A stretch of 39,276 nucleotides of DNA from Arthrobacter sp. Soil762 (GTDB lineage Bacteria; Actinomycetota; Actinomycetes; Actinomycetales; Micrococcaceae): positions 1 through 39,276 of the forward strand of contig NZ_LMSG01000007.1 of the NCBI RefSeq assembly GCF_001428335.1, written 5' to 3'. This document shows, in pieces, positions 31,313-39,276 of this stretch (its first letter is position 1; the number at the start of each line of letters is the position of its first letter). Below the pieces are notes generated by a model. That model was not told the DNA's origin. It did no database searches and saw only the letters and a program-made list of their open reading frames with translations. A program made the translations under genes and the position numbers.

Positions 31313-33173
31313 CACCCGTCTGCGGCTCGTGGCCGCGTTCCTGGTCTTATTCCTTGGCCTCGGTGTTATCACCGCGGGAGCTGCCCAGGCAGCGGACGAC
31401 GTGAACGCGTCCGAGAAGCTGAATGCCGATCAGCTGAAACGTCTGGCGGGGTTGCCGCCCGCCGAACGGGATGGCATCCGCGACCGCTTCAACCGGGAGA
31501 TGGCCAAGAACCTCTGCAAGCCGAATCCGATGAGCTTAACGATGGTTGGCCAGGACTGCGAAGGGATGTCCGCACGGGCATTCAACAGCTTTCTGACCAC
31601 CCCGGAACAGTCCCTCGATTACAAACCCGAGGTAAGCAAAAGCCAGTTTTGTGCCGCCCTGGCCAACGAAGGTGCCCGTCCGGTAACCACTGGTTTTTGC
31701 ATAGCTGAGGCAGCGTGGGAAAAGTTTCAGCCGCTTGCTGGCGTTGCCCTGCGCACGGCTGTTGGTATGCAGCCGGGCGGTCAGTTCGTGCTGGGTGCAG
31801 TGGACACTGTGGCTTTCATTGCCAATGCCAAGGACGGGTTTGAGAAGTTCGCGAATTCGACCAAGGAGGCCGGCGTCACAGCCACGAACGAGGTTTTGAT
31901 GAACCTCTTGAAGGTCTCCTCGTTTCAGGTTGATGACGCGTTCCGGGACATGTGGGGGATCTTCTCCGGGATCGGTATCGTGCTCCTGGCGTTGATGTAT
32001 TTCAAGCTGTTCAAGGATCTCTCGGACGAGAAGATCGACTTCGATACGGTGCGGCAATCGTTGTTCTGGTTCGGCCCGCTGTCGATCCTGTTGGCGATCT
32101 TCGGTCCGGCTCTGGCGTATGTGGGTAATAGCTGGTTGACGGACCTCACCGGCGCCATCAGTCCGTGGACGTCGAATCAGATCATGGATTTCGCCACGAC
32201 GATTTCCCGGTTCGCTTCTTATGAGTCGAACGGAGTGTTCGGCCCGTTGGCGGCCGTGCTTCTGTTCGGGTTGTTGTTCGTTGGTGCGTGGGCGCTTCTG
32301 GGGCTCTTTGCCCTCCAGCCGCTCGCCCTGTATCTGCTGGGTGTGGGTCTGGCGCTGATGATCGGTTTCATGATCCACCCGCAGTACCGCGCCCGCGTGG
32401 CTAAAACCGGGTCGCTGTGGCTCGGTATTGCCTTGTCCAAGCCGCTGATCCTTTTGCTGATGGGGGCTTTGTTCAGTTTCATCAGCAGCCGTCCCGCGTT
32501 TCAGGGCGAGGGAACGGATGACGCAATGATCAACGCATCGTCGGTGTTCACTGCGGCCGCGGCCATGCTGGTGCTGGCGTTCTCGCCGGCCCTGTTGTTC
32601 AAGTTCGTCCCGATCCTGCCGTCCTCGGCCACAAGCCTGGGCGCTAACCGCCCGTCAATTGCCGGCGCGGCGATGGTGGCCGGCGCGGGCGCTGCCATGG
32701 GCTCAATGATCCGCAAACGCCGGACGGCACAGAGCCAGTCCGGTTCCGGCGGGAGCAGCGGCCCCGGCGGGTCCTCACGGCCCAGTCAGGGCGGCCCAGC
32801 CGGCGGTACTGCCGCTGTTGGTGCCGGTGTCGGCGCCGGTGGTCAGCGCGGTGCCGGTGCAGCTGCACGGCAGGGCTCTGCCGGCCAGGAATCCGGCAGC
32901 GAAGCGGCACCTGAAACCCGCACCTTGGGTGAGATGCAGGCCGATGACCGGGCGGGCACCCCGTCCGGCAAGGCGGCTCAGTCCCTGCGCGGTGGTGCTG
33001 CAGCTGTCGGCCGGGGCACCGGATCCGTGGCGCGGGGTTCCGCGAAGGTCGCCGCCGGCGGCGCGACAGCGTTCCTGCTCGCTGGCCGCGAGAGCGCACG
33101 GCAGGCCTCGATGCGCGGCCGCCAGGGCGTCAATTCAATGGCACCCGATACCGACCACATCAGTGGCCGGTAA
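31293..33173 (+). CDS. VirB6/TrbL-like polytopic channel protein
   Basis: The 626-aa protein has a signal-like start (LVAAFLVLFLGLGVITAGAAQA), a ~180-residue outer domain with several Cys, then about six or seven hydrophobic helices (between ~215 and 450). The long Gly/Ala/Ser/Arg-rich tail (about 475-600) is low-complexity and basic. This layout fits VirB6/TrbL inner-membrane channel components of type IV secretion. It overlaps the preceding gene by 20 bases and precedes the SCO6880-family gene by 29 bases. Confidence 0.8.
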   Translation: MRTLRASTRLRLVAAFLVLFLGLGVITAGAAQAADDVNASEKLNADQLKRLAGLPPAERDGIRDRFNREMAKNLCKPNPMSLTMVGQDCEGMSARAFNSFLTTPEQSLDYKPEVSKSQFCAALANEGARPVTTGFCIAEAAWEKFQPLAGVALRTAVGMQPGGQFVLGAVDTVAFIANAKDGFEKFANSTKEAGVTATNEVLMNLLKVSSFQVDDAFRDMWGIFSGIGIVLLALMYFKLFKDLSDEKIDFDTVRQSLFWFGPLSILLAIFGPALAYVGNSWLTDLTGAISPWTSNQIMDFATTISRFASYESNGVFGPLAAVLLFGLLFVGAWALLGLFALQPLALYLLGVGLALMIGFMIHPQYRARVAKTGSLWLGIALSKPLILLLMGALFSFISSRPAFQGEGTDDAMINASSVFTAAAAMLVLAFSPALLFKFVPILPSSATSLGANRPSIAGAAMVAGAGAAMGSMIRKRRTAQSQSGSGGSSGPGGSSRPSQGGPAGGTAAVGAGVGAGGQRGAGAAARQGSAGQESGSEAAPETRTLGEMQADDRAGTPSGKAAQSLRGGAAAVGRGTGSVARGSAKVAAGGATAFLLAGRESARQASMRGRQGVNSMAPDTDHISGR

Positions 33174-33202
33174 GTAGTACAGACGCAGGGGAGTAGGCAG
33201 TC

Positions 33203-34768
33203 ATGGGAAGAATGGTCGTTGTCGGCGGTGAGGTCTCACGCCGTGGCCTGTTCGGGGGGAACCGGACCGGTCCGGAGTGGATTGGCCTGGGTCTTTCGGT
33301 GGGTCTTGGTGTCCTCGCCATCGTCGCCTCAGCGGCCATGATCTGGGTGGGACTGTTGATCGCGGCCGTGTTGGTCGGTGCCGGTGTATTGCTGACGACG
33401 CCGAGCAAAATGACTGGACACCGCTCCCTGGGTGCCCTGTATATCGAGGCCAGGCATCAGCGCTCCCGGAAGAAGAACGGGACGGCGACGTTCGTTCCGG
33501 TGAAGTTCCGGGACCAGACCCGGATGGTCAAGGCGGGCAAGGCCGACCGGGCCCGGGCGGACGAGAACGGCATGATCGAGGTCCCGGTCCGGCACAAGAA
33601 CAATGTCCCGCTCATGGTCGGGGACGTGCGGGCCTTCACCGTCCTCACCCCGGGCGGGCCAATGACGGTGTTCCGGCACCAGGGCGCCATCAAAGTCCCG
33701 TACTACACCGTCACCGTCGAGGTCATGGGCTCGTCCTCCGGTATCCGGGAGGAGAACCGGGAGGATTCCGCGTACGTGGCCAGGGGTCAGTTCCTGGCAC
33801 GTCTGGCCCGCCGGCAGTCCCTGGTGACGCACGTGCAGTCGCTCTCCCGGGCCGTGCCGATGGACTCCACGGATCACCTGATCTGGATCCGGGACCGACA
33901 GGCCCCGGGAGTGCAGAACATTCTGCTGGCCTCCTACGGGGACCTGGTGCAGACCCTCCAGTCCCGCTCTGAACAGCACCGGACCTACGAGACGTTCCGG
34001 ATTCCTAAGTCAGCGACCCTGTCACTGAAAGCAGACAAGCTCGGAGATGGTGACACCGGCCTCGGGCTGGCGATCTATCAGGAGATTCGTTCGGCCCTGT
34101 CCCAAGCGCAGATGATGGGCTCCATCCAGGACTACCGGACCCTGGGACCGGGACAGATGGCCGGGTTGCTGCGTCATTTGCAGGACCCGGATTACGACAT
34201 TGACGACCACGAAGGCGCTGACCTGGCCGACTGCTGGCAGCACCTGGACGGGGAAAGCTCTGAGTCCTCGGTGGTTGTCAACGGGCACTGGCATACCCGC
34301 ACCGGATACGTCCCTGCCTCGGCGTTCAGCCCCGAAGCCGTCCCGGTCTCGGCCCTCCAGGCACTGGTCAGCGGCATCCAGCCGGCGGTCGTTCATTCGG
34401 TCTCCATGGTCATGGAACTCGAAGATGCCCGCAAAGCACGCGGGAAGGCCCGCACGGACGCGGCCATGGACATTGCCAAGGACAACGACGTCCGCAAATC
34501 CGGGAAACTCTCTGACGGTGCCGAAGAGGTATTGATGGGCGCCTCCCGGCAGCGGCTCCTGGACCTGAAACCGGGCTCCGGACACCACGGGGCCTCCTAC
34601 GCGCTCTACATCACCTACTCCGTGGAGTCCGAAGATGAGCTGCTGGCCACCGCTGACCTGATCGAAGCCGCCGCCGCGGACGCCGGGATCGAATTCATTG
34701 ACTGGATGGATCACCGCAACGATCTGGCCCTGATCACCACCATGCCGTTCACGAGAGGAATCCGATGA
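33203..34768 (+). CDS. SCO6880-family protein (type IV secretion-linked)
   Basis: The 521-aa protein has an N-terminal membrane pair (about 27-46 and 46-66), like VirB3/PrgI-type segments, then a large cytoplasmic domain resembling the N-terminal part of VirB4 and lacking a P-loop. It matches, by recollection of family features, the SCO6880 family found before VirB4-like ATPases in actinobacteria (GPEWIGLGLSVGLG, GLGLAIYQEIRSAL, FIDWMDHRNDLALI). Its stop overlaps the next ATG by 4 bases, so the two halves of a VirB4-like assembly are probably made together. Confidence 0.8.
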   Translation: MGRMVVVGGEVSRRGLFGGNRTGPEWIGLGLSVGLGVLAIVASAAMIWVGLLIAAVLVGAGVLLTTPSKMTGHRSLGALYIEARHQRSRKKNGTATFVPVKFRDQTRMVKAGKADRARADENGMIEVPVRHKNNVPLMVGDVRAFTVLTPGGPMTVFRHQGAIKVPYYTVTVEVMGSSSGIREENREDSAYVARGQFLARLARRQSLVTHVQSLSRAVPMDSTDHLIWIRDRQAPGVQNILLASYGDLVQTLQSRSEQHRTYETFRIPKSATLSLKADKLGDGDTGLGLAIYQEIRSALSQAQMMGSIQDYRTLGPGQMAGLLRHLQDPDYDIDDHEGADLADCWQHLDGESSESSVVVNGHWHTRTGYVPASAFSPEAVPVSALQALVSGIQPAVVHSVSMVMELEDARKARGKARTDAAMDIAKDNDVRKSGKLSDGAEEVLMGASRQRLLDLKPGSGHHGASYALYITYSVESEDELLATADLIEAAAADAGIEFIDWMDHRNDLALITTMPFTRGIR

Positions 34769-36387
34769 ACACCACGCAGAAACTCATCAAGGGGCTACGG
34801 ATGCCCTGGGCACTGACCAGCAAATCCCGCCGCGCCAAGCGCTCCCAGACCCGCGGCGCACGGGTCTCCCAGCACAACGCGGCAGCAGTGGCCACCGAAG
34901 ATGCCCTCGAGGCCAGACGCCGGTCCGGGACCACCACGAAGAAGACTGAGGGCAGAAAAGATAACCTCCGCCAAAGGGCAGAGGCCCAGGCCGCTGCCTC
35001 CATCCCCTGGCGTCACGAGCACAAAAACGTCCGGGCTTCCCGGCTGGGTTTCTACGACCCGGCGGCGCCCGGGGTGTTGTCCTCTACACGGCAGATGGAA
35101 TTCTCGCACATGGCGATCGCCTCCCCGCCCACCTCTCACCGGGGATTGGCGTTCGGGATCGACGCCGGGTCTGGGTGGATGATCGTCCATGACCCCTTCA
35201 CCTCCTATGGCAACGAGCTCGAATCCCCGAACGTCTGCTTCATCGGTGACCTCGGACAGGGCAAGTCCTCGGGCATCAAAACCTGGGCCGTGCTGCGTCA
35301 GCTGATCCTCGGCCGCCGCGTCGTGGTGATCGATAAGAAGTACCAGCTGGACCAGAACGGCGGCGAATACACCTCTCTGGCCGAACGGCTGGGCATTACG
35401 CCGGTGAAGTTCATGGTCGGCGGGGGCGGGGCGAGGATTAACATCCTGGATCCCCGGATCGCGGCCCGCCTCCACGAGGACAACCATGACGACACCGCAC
35501 TCTCCACCCCTGCAGGACAGTCCATGCTCGTCCGGGCCGTCGTGGAAGAGGCCCTGGGTCGGCCGCTGCTGCCCAAAGAGGGCAAAGCCGTGCGTATGGC
35601 CCACAAGCAGGCGCTGCGGGCCGCTGCGGCCGCCAACGAAGTCGCGGATGTTCGCCACGTCTTGAAGGCGTTGTACTCACCGGACAAGGGCACCGCAGAG
35701 GCCGCAAACCTGACGGCGGAGGAATTGCGGCAGTGGGGCCAGGACCCGGCGTTCGAGCTCGAACGCATGATTGAAGACGACCTGGCCGGCCTGATCGACG
35801 GTCCCACGAGCGAGGAGATTACCCTCAACGCAGGCCTCACGGTCTTTGACGTGTCCCTGCTCCCGGAGGACGGGCCGGCGCTGGCGATTGTCATGACGAT
35901 CATCAACACCTGGTTGGCGAACACCCTCTACCGGCAGACCGAACCGGTTCCCACGGTCCTGGTGATCGAGGAAGCCTGGCACACCGTCCAGGGCTCGGTC
36001 GCGAAAGTCACCCGGCGGAACACCAAGCTTTCCCGCGCACTGTCCCTTTCGTGCATGTTCGCGTTCCACCACATCTCCGACATTCCCGAAGACAGCCCGG
36101 CGATCGCCATGCTCAAAGAATGCGGAACGGTCCTGCTGTACAAGCAGCAGAAGTCCGATGACGCCTGGGCATGCGAGCGGATGTTCAACCTCCCCGCCGG
36201 ATCCGCAGCCGATATCTCATCCCTGACCAAGGGAACCTGCATGATGCGGATCGGCAGCAAAGACCCCTTCATCGCCATCCACGTCCGCAGCGCCCTCGAA
36301 ATCGAACTGACCGACACGGACAAGGCCATGAAATCCACCGCCACGTTGAATAACGTCGAAGCCGGAGCACAGGGGGAAGCAGCATGA
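34765..36387 (+). CDS. VirB4/TraC-like secretion ATPase
   Basis: The 540-aa protein carries a Walker A FIGDLGQGKSS at about 159-169, with the preceding VHDPFTSYG segment characteristic of VirB4 ATPases, and VVVIDKKYQ downstream. Walker B is VLVIEEAWHTVQ at about 396-407. A basic N-terminal region (1-75) may contact the membrane proteins. It supplies energy for the transfer machine. It overlaps its neighbours on both sides by 4 bases. It is shorter than full VirB4 (about 800 aa), because the N-terminal half appears encoded by the SCO6880-family gene upstream. Confidence 0.9.
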   Translation: MNTTQKLIKGLRMPWALTSKSRRAKRSQTRGARVSQHNAAAVATEDALEARRRSGTTTKKTEGRKDNLRQRAEAQAAASIPWRHEHKNVRASRLGFYDPAAPGVLSSTRQMEFSHMAIASPPTSHRGLAFGIDAGSGWMIVHDPFTSYGNELESPNVCFIGDLGQGKSSGIKTWAVLRQLILGRRVVVIDKKYQLDQNGGEYTSLAERLGITPVKFMVGGGGARINILDPRIAARLHEDNHDDTALSTPAGQSMLVRAVVEEALGRPLLPKEGKAVRMAHKQALRAAAAANEVADVRHVLKALYSPDKGTAEAANLTAEELRQWGQDPAFELERMIEDDLAGLIDGPTSEEITLNAGLTVFDVSLLPEDGPALAIVMTIINTWLANTLYRQTEPVPTVLVIEEAWHTVQGSVAKVTRRNTKLSRALSLSCMFAFHHISDIPEDSPAIAMLKECGTVLLYKQQKSDDAWACERMFNLPAGSAADISSLTKGTCMMRIGSKDPFIAIHVRSALEIELTDTDKAMKSTATLNNVEAGAQGEAA

Positions 36388-38174
36388 GCAGCAAATCCAT
36401 GTCCACGGATTCGGTCATGAAGATCGGCCTGGCCATCATCATCGGTGTCCTGGCCGTCCTGGGATGGGTATCGGCATTCCTTGGTGAGCTGATCACGCCA
36501 ACCGGTATGCCGTGGACCGACATTGAAGCGCTGTGGGCGAAGGTGAAGGCCGGCGCATTCGCCTGGCCTGGCGCGGCCACCTGGATTCTCGTTATCCTGG
36601 CCATCCTCTCTATCGTTGGGGCGGCTTTCCTCAGCGCGAAGTTCGGCTCCAAACGCCACCGCGACGACGGCCTGCCCGGCTACACGGACCTCGAAAAGCG
36701 GATGGGCAAGAAGGCTGCCCTGGCGAAAGCCAAACAGTCGCTGGAACTCCCTGCGGAGGCCACTGAGGATGAAATGATCGTCGCGCTGTGCAAGCTCGAC
36801 GGGCAGACCCTCTATGTCCAGCACGAGGATTCGATGTGGGTGTTCGCACCGCAGCGCTCCGGAAAAACACTGTTCCTCGCCGTGGGCATCGTCCTGGACG
36901 CACCAGGTGCCGTGATCGCCACGTCCACGAAGAATGACCTGCCGATGCTCACCGCCGTAGCGCGGCAGCGCAAGGGCAGTGTTTCCGTGTTTGACCTCCA
37001 GGACATTTCCGGATGGGACAACATAGTCCGCTGGAACGTCATCGAAGGATGCGAGGATCCCGACGAGGCCCTGGCCCGTGGGAAGGCCTGGGCCGGAGCC
37101 CAGCCCATGGGGGACGTCAAGAACGGGGACTTCTTCAACTCCAAGGCAGCCGCCGTGCTCGGTCGGTTCCTCCACGCAGCAGCGCTGGGCGGGAAAAGCG
37201 TCGAGGACATTGTGAAGTGGACCAACAACTTCTCCAACACCGAACCGCTCGATATCCTCCGCCGGCACAACGCTCCCGCAGCGTTCACCTCCCGGCTGCA
37301 GGCGCTGATTTCCTCCCGCGCGGGGGAAACCGTGGACTCCATCCAGGAAACCCTGGCCGGCCTGCTGGAACCGTTGTCCTCTCCCAAGGCAATGCATATC
37401 CTCAGCCCGCGCAAGGGTGAAGGATTCACCATGGAGAAGTTCCTGGAGAAGCCGAACACCATGTACCTGCTCACCGACGGGGAACGTTCGCCGGTGGCAC
37501 CACTGGTGGCCATGTTTGCTGACTTCATGTTCCGCAAGGCCCAGCGCATTTCCCAGGGCGCCCCGGGGGGCAGGCTGTGGCCGGTCCTGACCATGGTCCT
37601 GGATGAAGCGCCGAACGTTGCCGCCATCCCGGACATGGCAAGCGCACTATCAGACTCCGGTGGCCGCGGGATCCGCATCATCGGATTCAGCCAGTCCTTC
37701 GCCCAGAACCGTCAACGGTGGGGTGCTGAGGCCGCCACTGCCATCCGTGGAACCTCCTCGATCCGGTTGTTCCTGCCGGGCCTGGAAGAACTCGACGAAC
37801 TCGACAAGATTGCCCGTGCTGCGGGAACCACCCGGCACCAGCGGGTTTCGACCTCCCAAGGCAGGAACGGGTCCTCACGCACCACCAGTGAGGAAGAACG
37901 CCCGGTTATCCGCGGCTACGAGATTCAGCAGCTGCCCGTGGGCGAGGCCTTCATGCATTACAGCAACGTGGCCCCGGCCCGTGTGAAGCTCACTCCGTGG
38001 TGGGAACGTCCCGACGCCGACCAGATCACCAAAGACAAGAAAGCGGCGCAGTCGCTCAAAGAAGCGAACGCAGCAACCCAGTACCAGCAGGACCGGCTCA
38101 CCGAAGCCGCAGCGGCCACAAAGGCCGCAGACATTGAATCCGCAGCCGCCGGCACGCGAGGGGATAAGGCATGA
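36384..38174 (+). CDS. VirD4/TraG-type coupling ATPase
   Basis: The 596-aa protein has two N-terminal membrane helices (about 13-35 and 65-85) and a RecA-like motor. Walker A is FAPQRSGKT (about 154-162), Walker B TMVLDEAPN (about 401-409). GIRIIGFSQSFAQ and the preceding SDSGGRG match the C-terminal motifs of type IV coupling proteins. It recruits the DNA-relaxase complex to the channel. ATG 36384 overlaps the VirB4-like stop (ATGA). The C-terminal ~70 residues are helical and Ala/Lys-rich. Confidence 0.93.
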   Translation: MSSKSMSTDSVMKIGLAIIIGVLAVLGWVSAFLGELITPTGMPWTDIEALWAKVKAGAFAWPGAATWILVILAILSIVGAAFLSAKFGSKRHRDDGLPGYTDLEKRMGKKAALAKAKQSLELPAEATEDEMIVALCKLDGQTLYVQHEDSMWVFAPQRSGKTLFLAVGIVLDAPGAVIATSTKNDLPMLTAVARQRKGSVSVFDLQDISGWDNIVRWNVIEGCEDPDEALARGKAWAGAQPMGDVKNGDFFNSKAAAVLGRFLHAAALGGKSVEDIVKWTNNFSNTEPLDILRRHNAPAAFTSRLQALISSRAGETVDSIQETLAGLLEPLSSPKAMHILSPRKGEGFTMEKFLEKPNTMYLLTDGERSPVAPLVAMFADFMFRKAQRISQGAPGGRLWPVLTMVLDEAPNVAAIPDMASALSDSGGRGIRIIGFSQSFAQNRQRWGAEAATAIRGTSSIRLFLPGLEELDELDKIARAAGTTRHQRVSTSQGRNGSSRTTSEEERPVIRGYEIQQLPVGEAFMHYSNVAPARVKLTPWWERPDADQITKDKKAAQSLKEANAATQYQQDRLTEAAAATKAADIESAAAGTRGDKA

Positions 38175-38737
38175 GCGCCACGCTTGAGGACGAGCCCGCC
38201 GACGTTGAAGTCCCCTCCGTGGAAGACATAGTCCTGAACCACGTCGGGCAGATAGGTGCCCTCCAGGACGGCATGCAGGCACTGGTGGAGATGGTCGATG
38301 ATCTTCTTGCTGCCCCGCCTAAGAGCAAACCTGCGCCGTGGAACTGGAAGGAGCTCGACGGACCCCACGCCGCAGAGCTGATGGAAACCCTAGGCGCCTG
38401 GGTGGACTGGATCAACGAGCGGTACGGCGTAACGGACAGTTCCCGGATCCTCGGGTGCTGGTACCTCCATACAGCCGTCGTTGAAGAGCTCACGGCCGCG
38501 TGGGTGGCATGGCGATCCGCCTACTACGGTCACAAAAATGCAGTGACGGACGCAGCCTCATGGCACGACGGAACGTTCTGGCCCATGCTCGAACGCATCA
38601 GGTCCAAACCCTGGGGCTTCAGTGAGTGCATCAACGAAGGAAGCCACAAAGACCACCGACCCTCATTCAGACCATCAACCGATCCAGGTTTCTCTGACTT
38701 CCTTGCCGAACTGGGAGCTACAGGAGCAACGGAGTAG
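38171..38737 (+). CDS. DUF4913-family protein
   Basis: The 188-aa protein resembles DUF4913, a family seen at the end of actinobacterial transfer operons: WNWKELDGPHAAELMETLGAWVDWINERYG, CWYLHTAVVEELTAAWVAW and ASWHDGTFWPMLERI. An N-terminal acidic/helical stretch (about 15-45) may dimerise. No catalytic motif is seen, and function is unknown. It overlaps the coupling-protein gene by 4 bases and is the last gene before a strong terminator. Confidence 0.85.
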   Translation: MSATLEDEPADVEVPSVEDIVLNHVGQIGALQDGMQALVEMVDDLLAAPPKSKPAPWNWKELDGPHAAELMETLGAWVDWINERYGVTDSSRILGCWYLHTAVVEELTAAWVAWRSAYYGHKNAVTDAASWHDGTFWPMLERIRSKPWGFSECINEGSHKDHRPSFRPSTDPGFSDFLAELGATGATE

Positions 38738-38743
38738 ACCGAG

Positions 38744-38783
38744 GCAGAAGGGGCACGGAACATATGTTCCGTGCCCCTTCTGC
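38744..38783. terminator. Perfect 40-base palindromic bidirectional terminator
   Basis: The 40 bases form a perfect palindrome with 20-base arms beginning GCAGAAGGGGCACGGAACAT and no spacer. It sits 6 bases after the DUF4913 stop and 13 bases before the stop of the convergent gene, so it can end both transcripts. The lack of a loop and a T-run is unusual. Confidence 0.8.
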
Positions 38784-38796
38784 TGATAAAACGTTC

Positions 38797-39276
38797 TCAC
38801 CAAATATTCTTTTCCGGCGGTTCTGGCGGGAAGTGGTTGTTTTCCGGCGACAGAATCCGAGCCCAAGCTTCTCCGGTTGCTCTCCATACCAGCTTCGGAT
38901 TCGGAGTGTAGCCCGACATCCAAAGAGCAGCGGAAAGCGGAGGCAGGAAAGCGGCGGTCAACCCGACGATATAGGCAACAGACATATAAGCCGTCACTGC
39001 CACGAGCTGCAGCGTGGCCCGGACGTAACGATCGTGGAAAGGTAACGTCAGCGCTAAGTCACTGACGCCATCGCCTTCAGCGGTGTCGGCATCAATTACT
39101 TGGCTGTAAGCCGCATCAATTGCGACCACAGTTTGTTCGTCCGCTGCCTCTCGGAGCTTATTGGCGATTTCCTCCACGTCTTTCGCCTGGACGAGCGAAG
39201 GATCCTTCAGCAAGGTCCCACCAACCTGCTCCAGGATCCGCTGAACCGCAGCCGCCCCACCAAAGGAGCCGGCAAG
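38797..39276 (-). CDS. Partial hypothetical protein with a membrane segment
   Basis: This reading frame has its stop at 38797 and stays open to the right edge, so its 5' end lies outside the window. The visible ~159 residues have an acidic helical start (DVEEIANKLREAADEQTVVAIDAAY), a hydrophobic part with one or two helices (LQLVAVTAYMSVAYIVGLTAAFL) and a Pro-rich end (NNHFPPEPPEKNIW). No family is recognised. It converges on the secretion operon. Confidence 0.6.
   Translation of the reverse strand, partial: LAGSFGGAAAVQRILEQVGGTLLKDPSLVQAKDVEEIANKLREAADEQTVVAIDAAYSQVIDADTAEGDGVSDLALTLPFHDRYVRATLQLVAVTAYMSVAYIVGLTAAFLPPLSAALWMSGYTPNPKLVWRATGEAWARILSPENNHFPPEPPEKNIW

Noticed and set aside
35928..37397. 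489-codon minus-strand frame opposite the VirB4/VirD4-like genes
   Set aside because: Antisense shadow of two clear ATPase genes; no motif and no ribosome site.
1..39276. CRISPR arrays, tRNA or rRNA genes
   Set aside because: No regularly spaced repeats and no tRNA/rRNA signatures were seen on either strand.

Overview
The window is about 39.3 kb of high-GC DNA with GTG/TTG starts, purine-rich ribosome sites and protein families typical of Actinobacteria. Several proteins look most like those of Arthrobacter and relatives (Micrococcaceae); this is an inference from family resemblance. Rep, CopG, ParA/ParB-like, a KfrA-like protein and a long type IV secretion/conjugation operon make this almost certainly a (mega)plasmid or a plasmid-derived mobile element. 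I see no rRNA, tRNA or CRISPR array.

Region 1 (about 1-15.1 kb) is a cyclic-di-GMP and signalling cluster. It starts with a truncated serine resolvase and its res-like site, followed by decayed DNA. Then come a short HATPase protein, a membrane GGDEF diguanylate cyclase, two paralogous STAS/SpoIIAA-like proteins (DUF7793-like), a PAS-EAL phosphodiesterase and a SipW-type signal peptidase fused to a DUF5305-like domain. A small secreted TasA-like protein, a degenerate Hpt protein, an OmpR-type response regulator, a TPR protein, two tiny membrane proteins and a PAS-PAS-GGDEF-EAL protein complete it. A plausible reading is a plasmid-borne module that couples c-di-GMP to export of an extracellular or fibre protein.

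Region 2 (about 15.1-23 kb) is the plasmid core. It holds resolvase remnants, a small HTH protein under a large palindromic operator, a KfrA-like coiled-coil DNA-binding protein with its own palindromic operator, a helicase-associated-domain protein and an AAA ATPase. ParB-like and ParA genes follow, with a repeat-rich candidate centromere, then a primase-type Rep preceded by copG. Between copG and rep lies a strong candidate antisense RNA on the opposite strand, an arrangement like copG-RNAII-repB of pMV158.

Region 3 (about 23-26.9 kb) carries an XRE regulator, an ImmA/IrrE peptidase and a seven-helix DUF6545-like membrane protein, all on the plus strand. A convergent alpha/beta hydrolase and an ArsR-like regulator follow.

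Region 4 (about 26.9-38.8 kb) is one plus-strand operon with many 4-base start/stop overlaps. In order it encodes a lysozyme-like/M23 cell-wall hydrolase, a His-rich lipoprotein, a 68-residue protein, a MinD-like ATPase, a VirB2-like two-helix protein, a membrane-anchored exported protein, a VirB6-like protein, an SCO6880-family protein, a VirB4-like ATPase, a VirD4-like coupling ATPase and a DUF4913 protein. It closes with a perfect 40-base palindromic terminator facing a convergent gene that runs off the right edge. No relaxase is visible in the window.
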